A program made the position numbers and the translations under genes. From JANNAT01 sp031422555 (GTDB lineage: Bacteria; Pseudomonadota; Alphaproteobacteria; Rhodobacterales; Rhodobacteraceae), in contig JANPLZ010000095.1 of assembly GCA_031422555.1 (NCBI GenBank), positions 1-26,301 of the forward strand: a stretch of 26,301 bases of DNA. The letters run 5' to 3'. The first letter of the stretch is position 1; every line of letters starts with the position of its first letter. The notes under the pieces were generated by a model. The model was not told where the DNA came from, made no database searches, and saw only the letters and a program-made list of their open reading frames with translations. Shown here in pieces: positions 14,345 through 22,510 of the stretch.

Positions 14345-16285
14345 TCATTCCGCCTGTCTGTGCCATGCGCTGCGGGCAGAGGCAAATTCATATTGTTCAT
14401 TATGATGATCAATACGGCCTTCCAGTGGCGGGTGCGGCGCTGCGGACAGCGGTTTGGGCCAAAACACCTCGCGCGCGATTTCGGCGGAGATAAGGGGCAG
14501 AGCGGCGGGGCGCGGCACCGCCAGATAAACAGCGCGCCACGCCGGGGCAAAGCTGGATTTAAATTGGCAAAGGCCAGCGGTTTTACGGACGGTCAGCCGC
14601 GACATCAGCCGGTGCAGCAAGCCGCCGCGGCGGCCGATCACAATATCCGGCACCGCCGCCAACGAAAGCCTAAGCACCCCCGCACTGGTGGCATCTGTAA
14701 TTGCGGTGTGGATCAGCAGATGCATGGCCCCATCGGGCAGGGTCGCAACATGGCGCATGATATCCAGCGCCCAAGTATCGCGGCTTTGGTGAAAAGTGAC
14801 AAACGCCACAGGCCGCGCGTCAACCCATGCGATGTAAAGACGTTGGCCACGCACAAGGTCGCGGCTGTAGCGGCCCATCGAAAAGCCACGCTCGCCGCCA
14901 TGCGCGCGGGCCCAAACCGCGGCAATTGCATCCAGTTGCGGCCATGGAACCGGGCCGTCAGGGTTGGCTGCGGTCACCACAACGCCCGCTGATTGGGCTG
15001 CGCGCAATTTGCGCCGCAGCCGGGCGCGTGACGGCGTTGCAAGATCATAGCGGGCGGGGCAAACAACCGCTTCAACCGCAATACGCAGGGCAAAAAATCC
15101 CCTCCGCCGCGCGGCAACGGCCAGCCGCGCCGAAGCGTGATAAAGCGCCGGCAGCCGGTTTTCCGAACTTGCGGTCCGCACCAGATCGGCAATTGCGCTG
15201 GGTTGACTTGGGTCGAACAGCCCTACCAGCACATGCGGCGTGCGCGCGCGCAGCCAGCCGTCTGCCGCCCCCATGGTCATGGCGACGCGCTGGCCTTGCT
15301 GGATCAGCCCGGCTGAGATGCAGGGCGGTGTCGCACGCGCGGTCTGCACCAAAGGTGGCAAGGGCGCGGGTTTTGCGCCGCGGATGGCCCAAGCCGCGCC
15401 AACAACCGCGGGCAAAGCGTAGTAAATCAGCCGCCATGCCACAACGGCGGCCAGAAGGGCGGGCGCGGCCACGCTGGGCAGCAAGGCCAGAAGCGTCAAC
15501 TCAAACGCGCCAACGCCGCCGGGCGTGCCCGACACCAGACCCGCGCCCAAAGCCAACAGAAAGACCGGCAGCACTTGCGCAAAGCCCACATCCAAGCCGT
15601 CGGGGCACAGCAGATAAAACGCCACGCCTGCGGCGATGGTATCAACGGCGCACAGGCCCAAAAGCTGTGAAATCGTGATGCCATTGGGCAATCTGATACG
15701 GGTGGGCCGCGCAAGGTTTGGCCGGACGACGACGCAAACTGCGGCTGCGGCAAACGCCACAGCCAGCACCAGACTGGCGGCGGTCTTGAACGGTGCCCCC
15801 GGCACCGCCAGCACCACCACGGCCGTGACCACCGCCCAGCCCAGCAAAAAAGACACCGCCACCGCCACCGTCAGCCGCAGCGCCAGCGTCAGATTTTGCC
15901 CCGGCAACATCCGCCACCGCACCACCGCGCCGGTGATCACGCCCAACCCGGTGGTTTGGCTGACCGCGATGGCACAGATCCCCGCGCGGCGACTTTGCAG
16001 ATCGGGCAAGCGGGTGGCAAAATGTCGGTGCAACACCGCATCATATTGCCCCACCGCCCAAAAGCTGATTGCGGTGGCAAGGATTGCTGCAATCCAGTGC
16101 AAGGGCTGTACGCCGGTAAACGCCGCGCGCACCTCTGGCCAATGAATATCGGCCAGCCTCTGCGCCAGCAGCCACACAAACAGCCCGGCCAAAGCGCACG
16201 ATAACAGGGCACGGCCCCAGGTTTTTGCCGCAATCAAGGGTGCAAATTGCGAAAATATGGCGGGCAAACGACGTAAACTGACCAT
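14345..16285 (-). CDS. mprF: MprF-like phosphatidylglycerol aminoacyltransferase/flippase
   Basis: A 646-residue inner-membrane protein with two parts. The N-terminal half (about 20-310) has roughly eight membrane helices with the SGTPGGVGAFE motif typical of the LPG-synthase transmembrane (UPF0104) domain. The C-terminal half (about 340-610) is a DUF2156/GNAT-type domain with GFFALRIA, ARLRRKLRAAQ, GFSMGRY and LDIMR segments, as in MprF enzymes that move lysine or alanine from aminoacyl-tRNA to phosphatidylglycerol. This lowers surface charge and gives resistance to cationic peptides. It is shorter than full MprF (about 840 residues, 14 helices), so the flippase part is reduced. The amino acid used cannot be told. 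Its stop meets a possible bmt start as ATGA. Confidence 0.85.
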   Translation of the reverse strand: MVSLRRLPAIFSQFAPLIAAKTWGRALLSCALAGLFVWLLAQRLADIHWPEVRAAFTGVQPLHWIAAILATAISFWAVGQYDAVLHRHFATRLPDLQSRRAGICAIAVSQTTGLGVITGAVVRWRMLPGQNLTLALRLTVAVAVSFLLGWAVVTAVVVLAVPGAPFKTAASLVLAVAFAAAAVCVVVRPNLARPTRIRLPNGITISQLLGLCAVDTIAAGVAFYLLCPDGLDVGFAQVLPVFLLALGAGLVSGTPGGVGAFELTLLALLPSVAAPALLAAVVAWRLIYYALPAVVGAAWAIRGAKPAPLPPLVQTARATPPCISAGLIQQGQRVAMTMGAADGWLRARTPHVLVGLFDPSQPSAIADLVRTASSENRLPALYHASARLAVAARRRGFFALRIAVEAVVCPARYDLATPSRARLRRKLRAAQSAGVVVTAANPDGPVPWPQLDAIAAVWARAHGGERGFSMGRYSRDLVRGQRLYIAWVDARPVAFVTFHQSRDTWALDIMRHVATLPDGAMHLLIHTAITDATSAGVLRLSLAAVPDIVIGRRGGLLHRLMSRLTVRKTAGLCQFKSSFAPAWRAVYLAVPRPAALPLISAEIAREVFWPKPLSAAPHPPLEGRIDHHNEQYEFASARSAWHRQAE

Positions 16286-16386
16286 GACCTGCCTGTGACT
16301 GTCTGACCGGGCAAGTCATAGCTGCGCAAGCGTTCACGAAGGCTTAACAGATAAAATCGGCGATAATTTTGGTCAGTTTCTGGCAT

Positions 16387-16421
16387 AAAAAAGCCGCGCC
16401 AAAACCAAGGGGCGCGGCTTT
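16387..16421 (-). terminator. Intrinsic terminator after the zeta subunit gene
   Basis: aagccgcgcc (16391-16400) and ggcgcggctt (16411-16420) form a 10-bp G/C-rich stem with a 10-base loop. On the minus strand the stem is followed by a T-run (the a-run at 16387-16392 of the plus strand). It lies 21 bp beyond the stop of the DUF1476 gene and separates it from the MprF-like gene. Confidence 0.85.
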
Positions 16422-16441
16422 GGGCCAAGCTGGAGGTGGCG

Positions 16442-16756
16442 CTAGAGTTCTGTCATCAGTTGCGCTTTGGCAACCGGCAGCAGTTCGGCCATTTTGGCGC
16501 GGATCGCCTCGCTTGTGGATTGGCCAGCAAGATCGGCGGCCAGTTTGCGCACCACATCTTCGATTCCGGCTTCTTCGAAATCGGCCTGCACCACGGTCAT
16601 CGCATAGGCGGCCGCCGCGTCGCCGGTATGGCCCAGCAGACCGGCAGCCCACAGGCCGACCAGTTTGTTGCGCCGCGCCTCTGCGCGGAACTGCATATCG
16701 GCGTCATGGGCGTATTTGTTTTCAAAGGCGTTTTCGCGGTCGTCAAATGTGGTCAT
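16442..16756 (-). CDS. F1-ATPase inhibitor subunit zeta (DUF1476)
   Basis: The 104-residue protein matches the zeta subunit of alphaproteobacterial F1Fo-ATP synthase, first described in Paracoccus denitrificans. It binds F1 and blocks ATP hydrolysis so that the enzyme works as a one-way synthase. Family features are clear: the N-terminal inhibitory region TTFDDRENAFENKYAHD, then the four-helix body beginning AEARRNKLVGLWAAGLLG. ATG 16756 has aagggg about eight bases upstream and gives the family length; the frame opens 11 codons earlier at 16789 without support. It stands alone with its own terminator, not next to ATP synthase genes. Confidence 0.9.
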   Translation of the reverse strand: MTTFDDRENAFENKYAHDADMQFRAEARRNKLVGLWAAGLLGHTGDAAAAYAMTVVQADFEEAGIEDVVRKLAADLAGQSTSEAIRAKMAELLPVAKAQLMTEL

Positions 16757-16901
16757 GGTCTGGCCCCTTGGGTCATTGAACTGTTCCACATATGCCCATC
16801 CCGGCCGGTTCGTTCAAGGGTAAACCGCGTGGCGCAAATGGGGTCTGACGGCCGTGGGCTTTGCGCTGCGCCGCCAAACGCCACCGCGTTGCGCGACGCT
16901 T

Positions 16902-16936
16902 CGTTGGGGGGCGGCGCTGCGTTGGGGGGCGCGCTG
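16902..16936. repeat. Imperfect tandem repeat of 17-18 bp
   Basis: cgttggggggcggcgctg (16902-16919) is directly followed by cgttggggggcgcgctg (16920-16936), one base shorter. It lies in the middle of the divergent gap between the zeta subunit gene and purC. Confidence 0.65.
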
Positions 16937-17047
16937 CCCGCAAGGCCACAGTGCCGGGTGGTCAATCGACCGGGCATGTGCCAAACACCGCAGGCTTATC
17001 ACACCATGTGATCCGGCTTTGCGCCTTAATCATCCGGCAGGGCTGCC

Positions 17048-17076
17048 TTGCCCAGCCCCGCGGCTTGCCGTATAGG
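17048..17076 (+). promoter_or_regulatory. Candidate purC promoter
   Basis: TTGCCC (17048-17053) and TATAGG (17071-17076) each match four of six consensus bases and are 17 bp apart. This is 61 bp before the purC start. The -10 lies in a small inverted repeat, ttgcc-gtata-ggcaa (17065-17079), which could be an operator. Confidence 0.35.
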
Positions 17077-17137
17077 CAAAGTCTACGCGCAGGGGTGGCG
17101 GTTGCTGCCCCTTTGCGCGGTCGAAATCGGAGCAGGC

Positions 17138-17902
17138 ATGGCACGCAGGAAAAAGGTTTACGAAGGCAAGGCCAAAATCCTTTATGAAGGACCAGAGCCG
17201 GGCACGTTGATCCAGTATTTCAAAGATGACAGCGCCCCCACCGCGTCGGAAAGCGCCCCGGCCGCGGTTGAAGGCAAGGGTGTGTTGAACAACCGGCTGT
17301 CGGAATTTTTCATGTCCGGGCTGAACTCTATCGGGGTGCCCACGCATTTTATCCGCCGTCTGAACATGCGCGAACAATTGGTCCGCATGGCCGAGATCAT
17401 TCCGCTGGAAGTTGTCGTGCGCAATTTCGCGGCAGGCGAGATGACGCAACGCTTGGGCATTCCCGAAGGCACCGCGCTGCCGCGTCCGATTGTGGAATAC
17501 TATTACAAAGACGACCGGCTGAACCTGCCGATGGTGGCGGAAGAGCATATCGTGGCGTTCGGCTGGGCGACCCAGCAAGATCTGGATGACGTGATTGCGC
17601 TGTCGTTGCGGGTGAATGATTTTCTGTCCGGGGTGATGATGGCGGTCGGTATCCGGTTGGCGGATTTTCGCATCGAAGTGGGCCGGGTCTGGGAAGGCGA
17701 TTACATGCGCTTGATTCTGGCCGATGAAATCAGCCCCGACAGTTGCCGGTTGTGGGATATGCGCGGCCTTGTCGACAAAGGCGATGGCGCGCCGATCCCC
17801 GAGCCGGGCCCGGTGGCGGATGTGTATTCCGAACTTGCGCGCCGTCTGGGGGTGATGCCGTCGAACGTCACCCACACGCCAAAGCCGACGTTGATCAACT
17901 AA
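17138..17902 (+). CDS. purC: Phosphoribosylaminoimidazole-succinocarboxamide synthase
   Basis: PurC (SAICAR synthetase) joins CAIR and aspartate with ATP, a middle step of purine synthesis in the cytoplasm. The 254-residue product is the family's normal length. It shows the N-terminal ATP-binding KKVYEGKAKILYEG (about 5-18), FKDDSA, the central EVVVRNFAAGEMTQR and the C-terminal LILADEISPDSCRLWD. ATG 17138 is preceded by ggagcagg; the frame opens earlier at 17048 but those 30 residues are not family-like. purS follows after 66 bp, and purQ after that, so the three form a purine gene run. Confidence 0.95.
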   Translation: MARRKKVYEGKAKILYEGPEPGTLIQYFKDDSAPTASESAPAAVEGKGVLNNRLSEFFMSGLNSIGVPTHFIRRLNMREQLVRMAEIIPLEVVVRNFAAGEMTQRLGIPEGTALPRPIVEYYYKDDRLNLPMVAEEHIVAFGWATQQDLDDVIALSLRVNDFLSGVMMAVGIRLADFRIEVGRVWEGDYMRLILADEISPDSCRLWDMRGLVDKGDGAPIPEPGPVADVYSELARRLGVMPSNVTHTPKPTLIN

Positions 17903-17968
17903 AGCCGCTTGCGGTGTAACCTTGCGCGCGGATGACCCTGCGCCCTTTGACAATTTGCGGAGACTGCC

Positions 17969-18208
17969 ATGAAAGCGCGCGTTACTGTCATGCTGAAATC
18001 GGGGGTTCTGGATGTGCAGGGCGAAGCGGTGCGCCATGCGCTGGGAACTTTGGGCTTTGCGGGCGTGACCGGCGTGCGCCAGGGCAAGATACTTGAGTTG
18101 GACCTGACGGAAACCGACCCTGCCGTGGCCAACACGCAAGTGCAGGCAATGTGCGGGAAATTGCTGGCCAATGCGGTGATCGAAAGTTTTGCCATCGAAA
18201 TTGTTTAG
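17969..18208 (+). CDS. purS: FGAM synthase subunit PurS
   Basis: PurS is the small subunit of the three-part formylglycinamidine ribonucleotide synthase (PurS, PurQ, PurL); it bridges the glutaminase PurQ and the synthase PurL. The 79-residue product has the family's start MKARVTVMLKSGVLDVQGEAV, the conserved GFAGVTGVRQGKILELDL middle and an acidic-hydrophobic end. ATG 17969 has gcggag at a good distance. It is followed not directly by purQ, as is common, but by a 204-bp gap with a strongly AT-rich stretch. Confidence 0.94.
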   Translation: MKARVTVMLKSGVLDVQGEAVRHALGTLGFAGVTGVRQGKILELDLTETDPAVANTQVQAMCGKLLANAVIESFAIEIV

Positions 18209-18232
18209 GCGCGCGCCCACAGCAGAAGCGCG

Positions 18233-18284
18233 AAAATTTTTTGAAAAATTTTGCAAAAAAAATTGAATTTTTTTGGTTTTATTC
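18233..18284. other. AT-rich island between purS and purQ
   Basis: Only seven of 52 bases are G or C, against a GC-rich surrounding. Two A/T inverted repeats are present: aaaattttt with aaaaatttt (18233-18252) and aaaaaaatt with aattttttt (18256-18274). There is no gene. It may be bent DNA, a site for an AT-preferring regulator, or part of the purQ promoter. No clear -35/-10 pair could be fixed. Confidence 0.6.
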
Positions 18285-18316
18285 TGCGAAAGTGATCCCC
18301 TTGGCCAAAACTGCAT

Positions 18317-18339
18317 GAGTATTTACGCCAAAATGAAAC
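18317..18339 (+). repeat. Dispersed motif gagtattt...ccaaaatgaaac, copy 2
   Basis: This matches the sequence at 13227-13249 at 20 of 23 positions, in the same orientation. It is followed by the small palindrome cccct-t-agggg (18339-18349). It lies in the purS-purQ gap, 74 bp before purQ. Confidence 0.55.
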
Positions 18340-18412
18340 CCCTTAGGGGCTGGAATGCACAAGGCCGCTGCGTTAGGACGTTTGCAACTTATCCATTCCA
18401 GGGGGCCCTTCG

Positions 18413-19081
18413 ATGAAAGCCGCTGTCGTTACCTTTCCGGGTTCAAACTGTGACCGCGATCTTGCTGTGGCTTTTGAGCGCGCGGGCTTTGACGTGATCC
18501 GGGTCTGGCACAAAGACAGCGTATTGCCGCAGGGTGTGGATGTGGTCGGCGTGCCCGGCGGGTTTTCCTTTGGCGATTACCTGCGCTGTGGTGCCATTGC
18601 TGCGCAATCGCCGATCGGTCTGGCGGTGCGGGCACATGCGGCGCGGGGCGGCTATGTTCTGGGGGTGTGCAACGGCTTTCAGGTGTTGACCGAGATGGGT
18701 CTGCTGCCCGGCGCCTTGATGCGCAACGCGGGATTGAAGTTTTTGTGCAAATCTGTGCGGCTGACCGTGGCATCCAACCAGTCGGCCTTTACCGCGTGCT
18801 ATGCGCCGGGGCAGGGGATTGATCTGCCGATTGCGCATCACGATGGCAATTACACCATTGATGATGAAGGTTTGGCGCGGCTGCAGGCCGAAGATCGCAT
18901 CGCCTTTACGTATGGCGCAAATCCAAACGGGTCCAAGGCGGCCATTGCCGGGGTTTTGTCGCAAAACCGCCGCGTGCTGGGGCTGATGCCGCATCCCGAA
19001 CGCAGTGTTGACCGGGTGCATGGTGGCACCGATGGTGCGGCTTTGTTTGCGGGTCTGATGGGCGGGATGGCGCTGGCATAG
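18413..19081 (+). CDS. purQ: FGAM synthase glutaminase subunit PurQ
   Basis: PurQ splits glutamine and passes the ammonia to PurL for making FGAM in purine synthesis. The 222-residue product is a class I glutamine amidotransferase: N-terminal VVTFPGSNCDRD (5-16), PGGFSFGDYLRCG (48-60), nucleophile C86 in GVCNGFQ, and the His-Glu pair H194/E196 in MPHPER. ATG 18413 has the purine-rich agggggccc upstream. The 204-bp gap behind purS suggests that purQ may have its own promoter. purL is not in the window. Confidence 0.95.
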   Translation: MKAAVVTFPGSNCDRDLAVAFERAGFDVIRVWHKDSVLPQGVDVVGVPGGFSFGDYLRCGAIAAQSPIGLAVRAHAARGGYVLGVCNGFQVLTEMGLLPGALMRNAGLKFLCKSVRLTVASNQSAFTACYAPGQGIDLPIAHHDGNYTIDDEGLARLQAEDRIAFTYGANPNGSKAAIAGVLSQNRRVLGLMPHPERSVDRVHGGTDGAALFAGLMGGMALA

Positions 19082-19127
19082 GCGGGCGCGCCTTGAGGCA
19101 GGCCCTGCCAAGGCCTAAAGTCAGCTG

Positions 19128-20888
19128 ATGCAAGACAGCGGCTTCCCCCCCTTGGTTTCCGAAACCGCACCCGGATCGTGGCGTTTGCGCCTGATCGTGG
19201 GGCTGCTGATACTGGTGGCGGTGGCGGTTGTGCTGGTGACCAACCGCTGGCTGTCGGAACGCTTTACCGAAACCACCCGCAACCGCGCCGAGCTGCGCCT
19301 TGCGCTGTATTCGGGCAATATGCTGTCAGAGTTGCAGCGCACATCCGTCGTGCCCCTGCTCTTGTCAGACGATCCCGCCATCCGCGATGCGCTGCTGAAA
19401 GGCAGTTTTGCCGGCACCACCTTGCGCCTTATTCAGGTGCGCGAAGAAATTGGCGTGGCGTCAATCTTTTTGCTGGACAAGACCGCGCGCACGGTGGGGG
19501 CGACCAACCGCAATCTGCTGGGCACGGCACAGCGCGGGCAGGCCTATTTTGTCGATGCGCTGCGCTCAAAAGACACGGTGTTTTCGGCGGCACCCCGCGA
19601 ATCGGGGGGCTTTGATTTCACCTATTCGCGGGTGGTGGAATCCGAAGGCCGCGCTTTGGGGGTGATCGTTGTTGTCGTCGATATGATGAAGCACGAACGC
19701 GCCTGGGCGGGATTGCAGGATGCGGTTCTGGTCACCGATTCCGAAGGGGCGGTGATTTTGGCAACCGAACCGTCGTGGCGCGGCAAGCCGCTGGATGTGG
19801 CGCTGTCTTCGGCAGAAGAGGCGTCGGCGTTTGACCGCGCGTTGAAGGGGGCTGCCGACTGGGCGCAAAATCCGCCCGACGCCTATGTATCCGGCGAGGC
19901 GGTGTTGCGCACCGATGCGCGGGTGCCGTTTCAGGGTTGGCGCATGTTGACCTTCACCGCCTACGATTCGGTGCGCGAACGGGTGAACGGCGTTATTGCC
20001 ATTGAAATCATGGCCTTTGCCATTCTGGCGGCGTTGACGTTTTATATGCTGTCGCGCCGGGCATGGTCGCAGTCGATGTCGTTTCAACGCGAATCTGCTG
20101 AGTTGCGTTTGCTGAACACGCGGCTTTCGCGCGAAATTGCTGAGCGTGAAAAGGTGCAAAAGACGCTGGAAGTGGCCGAGTTGACCTTGGCGCAATCGTC
20201 GAAACTGGCAGCGTTGGGCGAGATGTCGGCTGCCGTCAGCCATGAGTTGAACCAGCCTTTGGCGGCGATGAAGACGTATCTCGCGGGCGCGCGGCTGCTG
20301 TTGCAACGCAAGCGCCCCGATGAGGCGCTATCGTCGTTTCAGCGCATTGATGATCTGATTGAACGGATGGGGGCCATCACCCGGCAGTTGAAATCCTATG
20401 CCCGCAAAGGTGGTGAGGCGTTTGAACCGGTTGATCTGCGCGCATGCCTGTCGTCGGCTTTGTCGATGATGGAGCCGCAGTTAAAACAGCGCGTGGTGCG
20501 CATCACCCGCACCTTGCCGCGCACGCCGGTGATGGTGATGGCCGATCGGTTGCGGCTGGAACAGGTAATCATCAACCTTTTACGCAACGCGCTGGATGCC
20601 ACCAAAGACCTGTCCGAGCCGCAGATTGATCTGCTGTTGACCGTGGGCGAAGCCGCCATTCTGGCGGTGCGCGACAATGGCCATGGCATCGCCGAAATCG
20701 GTTCGGTGTTCGAGCCGTTTTATACCACCAAGAAACCCGGCGAGGGCGTGGGCCTTGGTCTGGCGATTTCATCCGGCATTGTCACCGATCTGGGCGGGCG
20801 GCTGACCGCACGCAACAGTGACAGCGGCGGTGCGATTTTTGAAGTGCAATTGCCCCTTTTGGGCGTCGATGCAAGAGCAGCAGAATGA
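19128..20888 (+). CDS. dctB: C4-dicarboxylate sensor histidine kinase DctB
   Basis: A 586-residue membrane kinase of the DctB type, which senses C4-dicarboxylates (succinate, malate, fumarate) in the periplasm and phosphorylates DctD. It has a membrane helix at about 20-38, a periplasmic double-PAS-like sensor (about 40-285), a second helix at 287-307, a coiled-coil linker and the kinase core: H-box SAAVSHELNQPLAAMK with H372, N-box NLLRNALDAT, G1 DNGHGI and G2 GLGLAIS. The start ATG 19128 has only a weak ribosome binding site (aaag). dctD follows after 10 bp. The ligand is inferred from family; no dicarboxylate transporter gene is in the window. Confidence 0.88.
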   Translation: MQDSGFPPLVSETAPGSWRLRLIVGLLILVAVAVVLVTNRWLSERFTETTRNRAELRLALYSGNMLSELQRTSVVPLLLSDDPAIRDALLKGSFAGTTLRLIQVREEIGVASIFLLDKTARTVGATNRNLLGTAQRGQAYFVDALRSKDTVFSAAPRESGGFDFTYSRVVESEGRALGVIVVVVDMMKHERAWAGLQDAVLVTDSEGAVILATEPSWRGKPLDVALSSAEEASAFDRALKGAADWAQNPPDAYVSGEAVLRTDARVPFQGWRMLTFTAYDSVRERVNGVIAIEIMAFAILAALTFYMLSRRAWSQSMSFQRESAELRLLNTRLSREIAEREKVQKTLEVAELTLAQSSKLAALGEMSAAVSHELNQPLAAMKTYLAGARLLLQRKRPDEALSSFQRIDDLIERMGAITRQLKSYARKGGEAFEPVDLRACLSSALSMMEPQLKQRVVRITRTLPRTPVMVMADRLRLEQVIINLLRNALDATKDLSEPQIDLLLTVGEAAILAVRDNGHGIAEIGSVFEPFYTTKKPGEGVGLGLAISSGIVTDLGGRLTARNSDSGGAIFEVQLPLLGVDARAAE

Positions 20889-20898
20889 AGAGGGCCCC

Positions 20899-22227
20899 AT
20901 GGCACGTGCAATGAAAGTGGCGATTGTGGATGACGAGGCCGATATGCGCGCCTCGATCAGCCAATGGCTGGCCCTGTCGGGGTTTGACACCGAAACCTAT
21001 GCATCGGCCGAAGAGGCGCTAAAGGTGCTGGGGCCGGAATTTCCCGGCGTGGTGGTATCGGATATCAAGATGCCCGGCATGGACGGGATGAGTTTTCTCA
21101 AACGTCTGATGGGTATGGATTCAGGCTTGCCGGTTATCCTGATCACCGGGCACGGTGATGTGCCAATGGCGGTAGAGGCGATGCGCGTCGGGGCCTATGA
21201 TTTTCTGGAAAAGCCATTCAACCCCGACCGGATGACCGAACTGGCCAAACGGGCGACGATGGCGCGGCGCTTGACGTTGGACAACCGCGCGTTGCGGCGT
21301 GAATTGTCAGATGGATCGGTTTTGATGAAAAAACTGGTGGGGGCCAGCCCGGCGATGGACCGTCTGCGCGAAGATATCCTCGATCTGGGTCAGGCCGACA
21401 GCCATGTGTTGATTGACGGCGAAACCGGCACTGGCAAAACGCTTGTTGCCCATGCGTTGCATGCCGTGGGCCCGCGCGCCGGGCGCAAGTTTGTCACCGT
21501 GTCTTGTGCGGCTTGGGGCGAAGATCAGTTGGGCGCAAAACTGTTCGGCCCGTCGGATGACGGCAATATCCCCTTGGTCGAAGAGGCCCGCGGCGGCACT
21601 TTGTGTCTGGAGGATATCGAGGCGCTGTCACATGCGCTGCAATCGCGGTTGCTGACGGTGATCAATGATCAAGGCGTGCCACCCGAAACCCGCATCATCG
21701 CGATCTGCAATGAACATGCGCCGGACAAAACTTTGGAAGACGTGATGCGGCCGGATCTGTTTTACCGCCTTGGCGCGATGACCATCATCTGCCCGCCACT
21801 GCGCACCCGGGGCGAGGATATTCTGACGCTGTTCACCCGTGCCAGTGAACAATTCGCCGAAGAATACGGCTGCGATGCTCCGCAAGTCACCGCGCAAGAG
21901 GCCGCACAACTGTTGCAGGCCCCGTGGCCCGGCAATGTGCGCCAGATGGTCAACATCGCCGAACGCGCGGTGCTGCAAAACCGGCGCGGATCGGGATCTA
22001 TTGCCAGTTTGCTGATGGCGGATAATGAGGCGTCAGGCCCGGCGCTGACCACCGAAGGCAAGCCGTTGAAAGATTATGTCGAGGCGTTTGAACGCATGTT
22101 GATCGACAATACCATGCGCCGGCACAAGGGCAGCATTACGGCGGTGATGGACGAGTTGTGCTTGCCGCGCCGGACGCTGAACGAAAAGATGGCCAAGTAT
22201 AGCTTGCAGCGGCAAGACTATGTTTGA
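20899..22227 (+). CDS. dctD: DctD-family response regulator lacking the GAFTGA motif
   Basis: A 442-residue NtrC/DctD-type regulator: receiver domain with D55 (VVVSDIKMPGMDG) and K105, AAA+ domain with Walker A GETGTGKT (174-181), arginine-finger segment RPDLFYRL, sensor II WPGNVRQM, and a Fis-type helix-turn-helix at about 398-432. The loop that should carry ELFG..GAFTGA reads LFGPSDDGNIPLVEEARGG (215-233), so the sigma-54 contact motif is absent. Walker B reads TLCLED (234-239), with the usual Asp-Glu order reversed. It may therefore not activate sigma-54 promoters; Rhodobacter capsulatus NtrC is a known GAFTGA-less regulator using sigma-70. ATG 20899 follows gaagaggg and lies 10 bp after dctB; earlier in-frame ATGs fall inside dctB. 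Confidence 0.88.
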   Translation: MARAMKVAIVDDEADMRASISQWLALSGFDTETYASAEEALKVLGPEFPGVVVSDIKMPGMDGMSFLKRLMGMDSGLPVILITGHGDVPMAVEAMRVGAYDFLEKPFNPDRMTELAKRATMARRLTLDNRALRRELSDGSVLMKKLVGASPAMDRLREDILDLGQADSHVLIDGETGTGKTLVAHALHAVGPRAGRKFVTVSCAAWGEDQLGAKLFGPSDDGNIPLVEEARGGTLCLEDIEALSHALQSRLLTVINDQGVPPETRIIAICNEHAPDKTLEDVMRPDLFYRLGAMTIICPPLRTRGEDILTLFTRASEQFAEEYGCDAPQVTAQEAAQLLQAPWPGNVRQMVNIAERAVLQNRRGSGSIASLLMADNEASGPALTTEGKPLKDYVEAFERMLIDNTMRRHKGSITAVMDELCLPRRTLNEKMAKYSLQRQDYV

Positions 22228-22510
22228 TGGGCAACGGCGGCGCGGCCACTTGCCTGCCCGACCGGGCAAAGGCCGGGTTTCAACTTTGCCGCGCGTGCTG
22301 CGTCGTGGTTTTGCAGTCTGCCCGCCATTCTAAATCTTGCGGCGCTGTCATGGCATCTCGCAAGCGGTTGTTTTTACGCGGCAACCCTTGTCGCACCACC
22401 GTGCGAGCCGTGCCACACCCCGGCAATTTCGCGCGCAAGGCGGGCGCGTCTGATTGGACGGGCGCGTCGAATCCCCCTAAGACGGCCTTAACCTTTGCAG
22501 GAGTGTCCCG
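22228..22510. other. 283-bp gap between dctD and the DUF4177 gene
   Basis: No gene, tRNA or clear terminator is seen. The short direct repeat gggcgcgtc occurs at about 22443-22451 and 22460-22468. A promoter for the DUF4177 gene should lie here but no good -35/-10 pair stood out. Confidence 0.4.

Larger units (their letters stand above)
16757..17137. other. 381-bp divergent gap between zeta and purC
   Basis: No convincing gene lies here. It must hold the divergent promoters for the zeta subunit gene and purC. The visible structure is an imperfect tandem repeat at 16902-16936 and a candidate purC promoter at 17048-17076. Short frames in this gap are high-GC shadows without ribosome binding sites. 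Confidence 0.6.

Noticed and set aside
17030..18316. 428-residue open frame on the minus strand opposite purC and purS
   Set aside because: Antisense to two clear purine genes and to an AT-rich gap; no domain or ribosome binding site.
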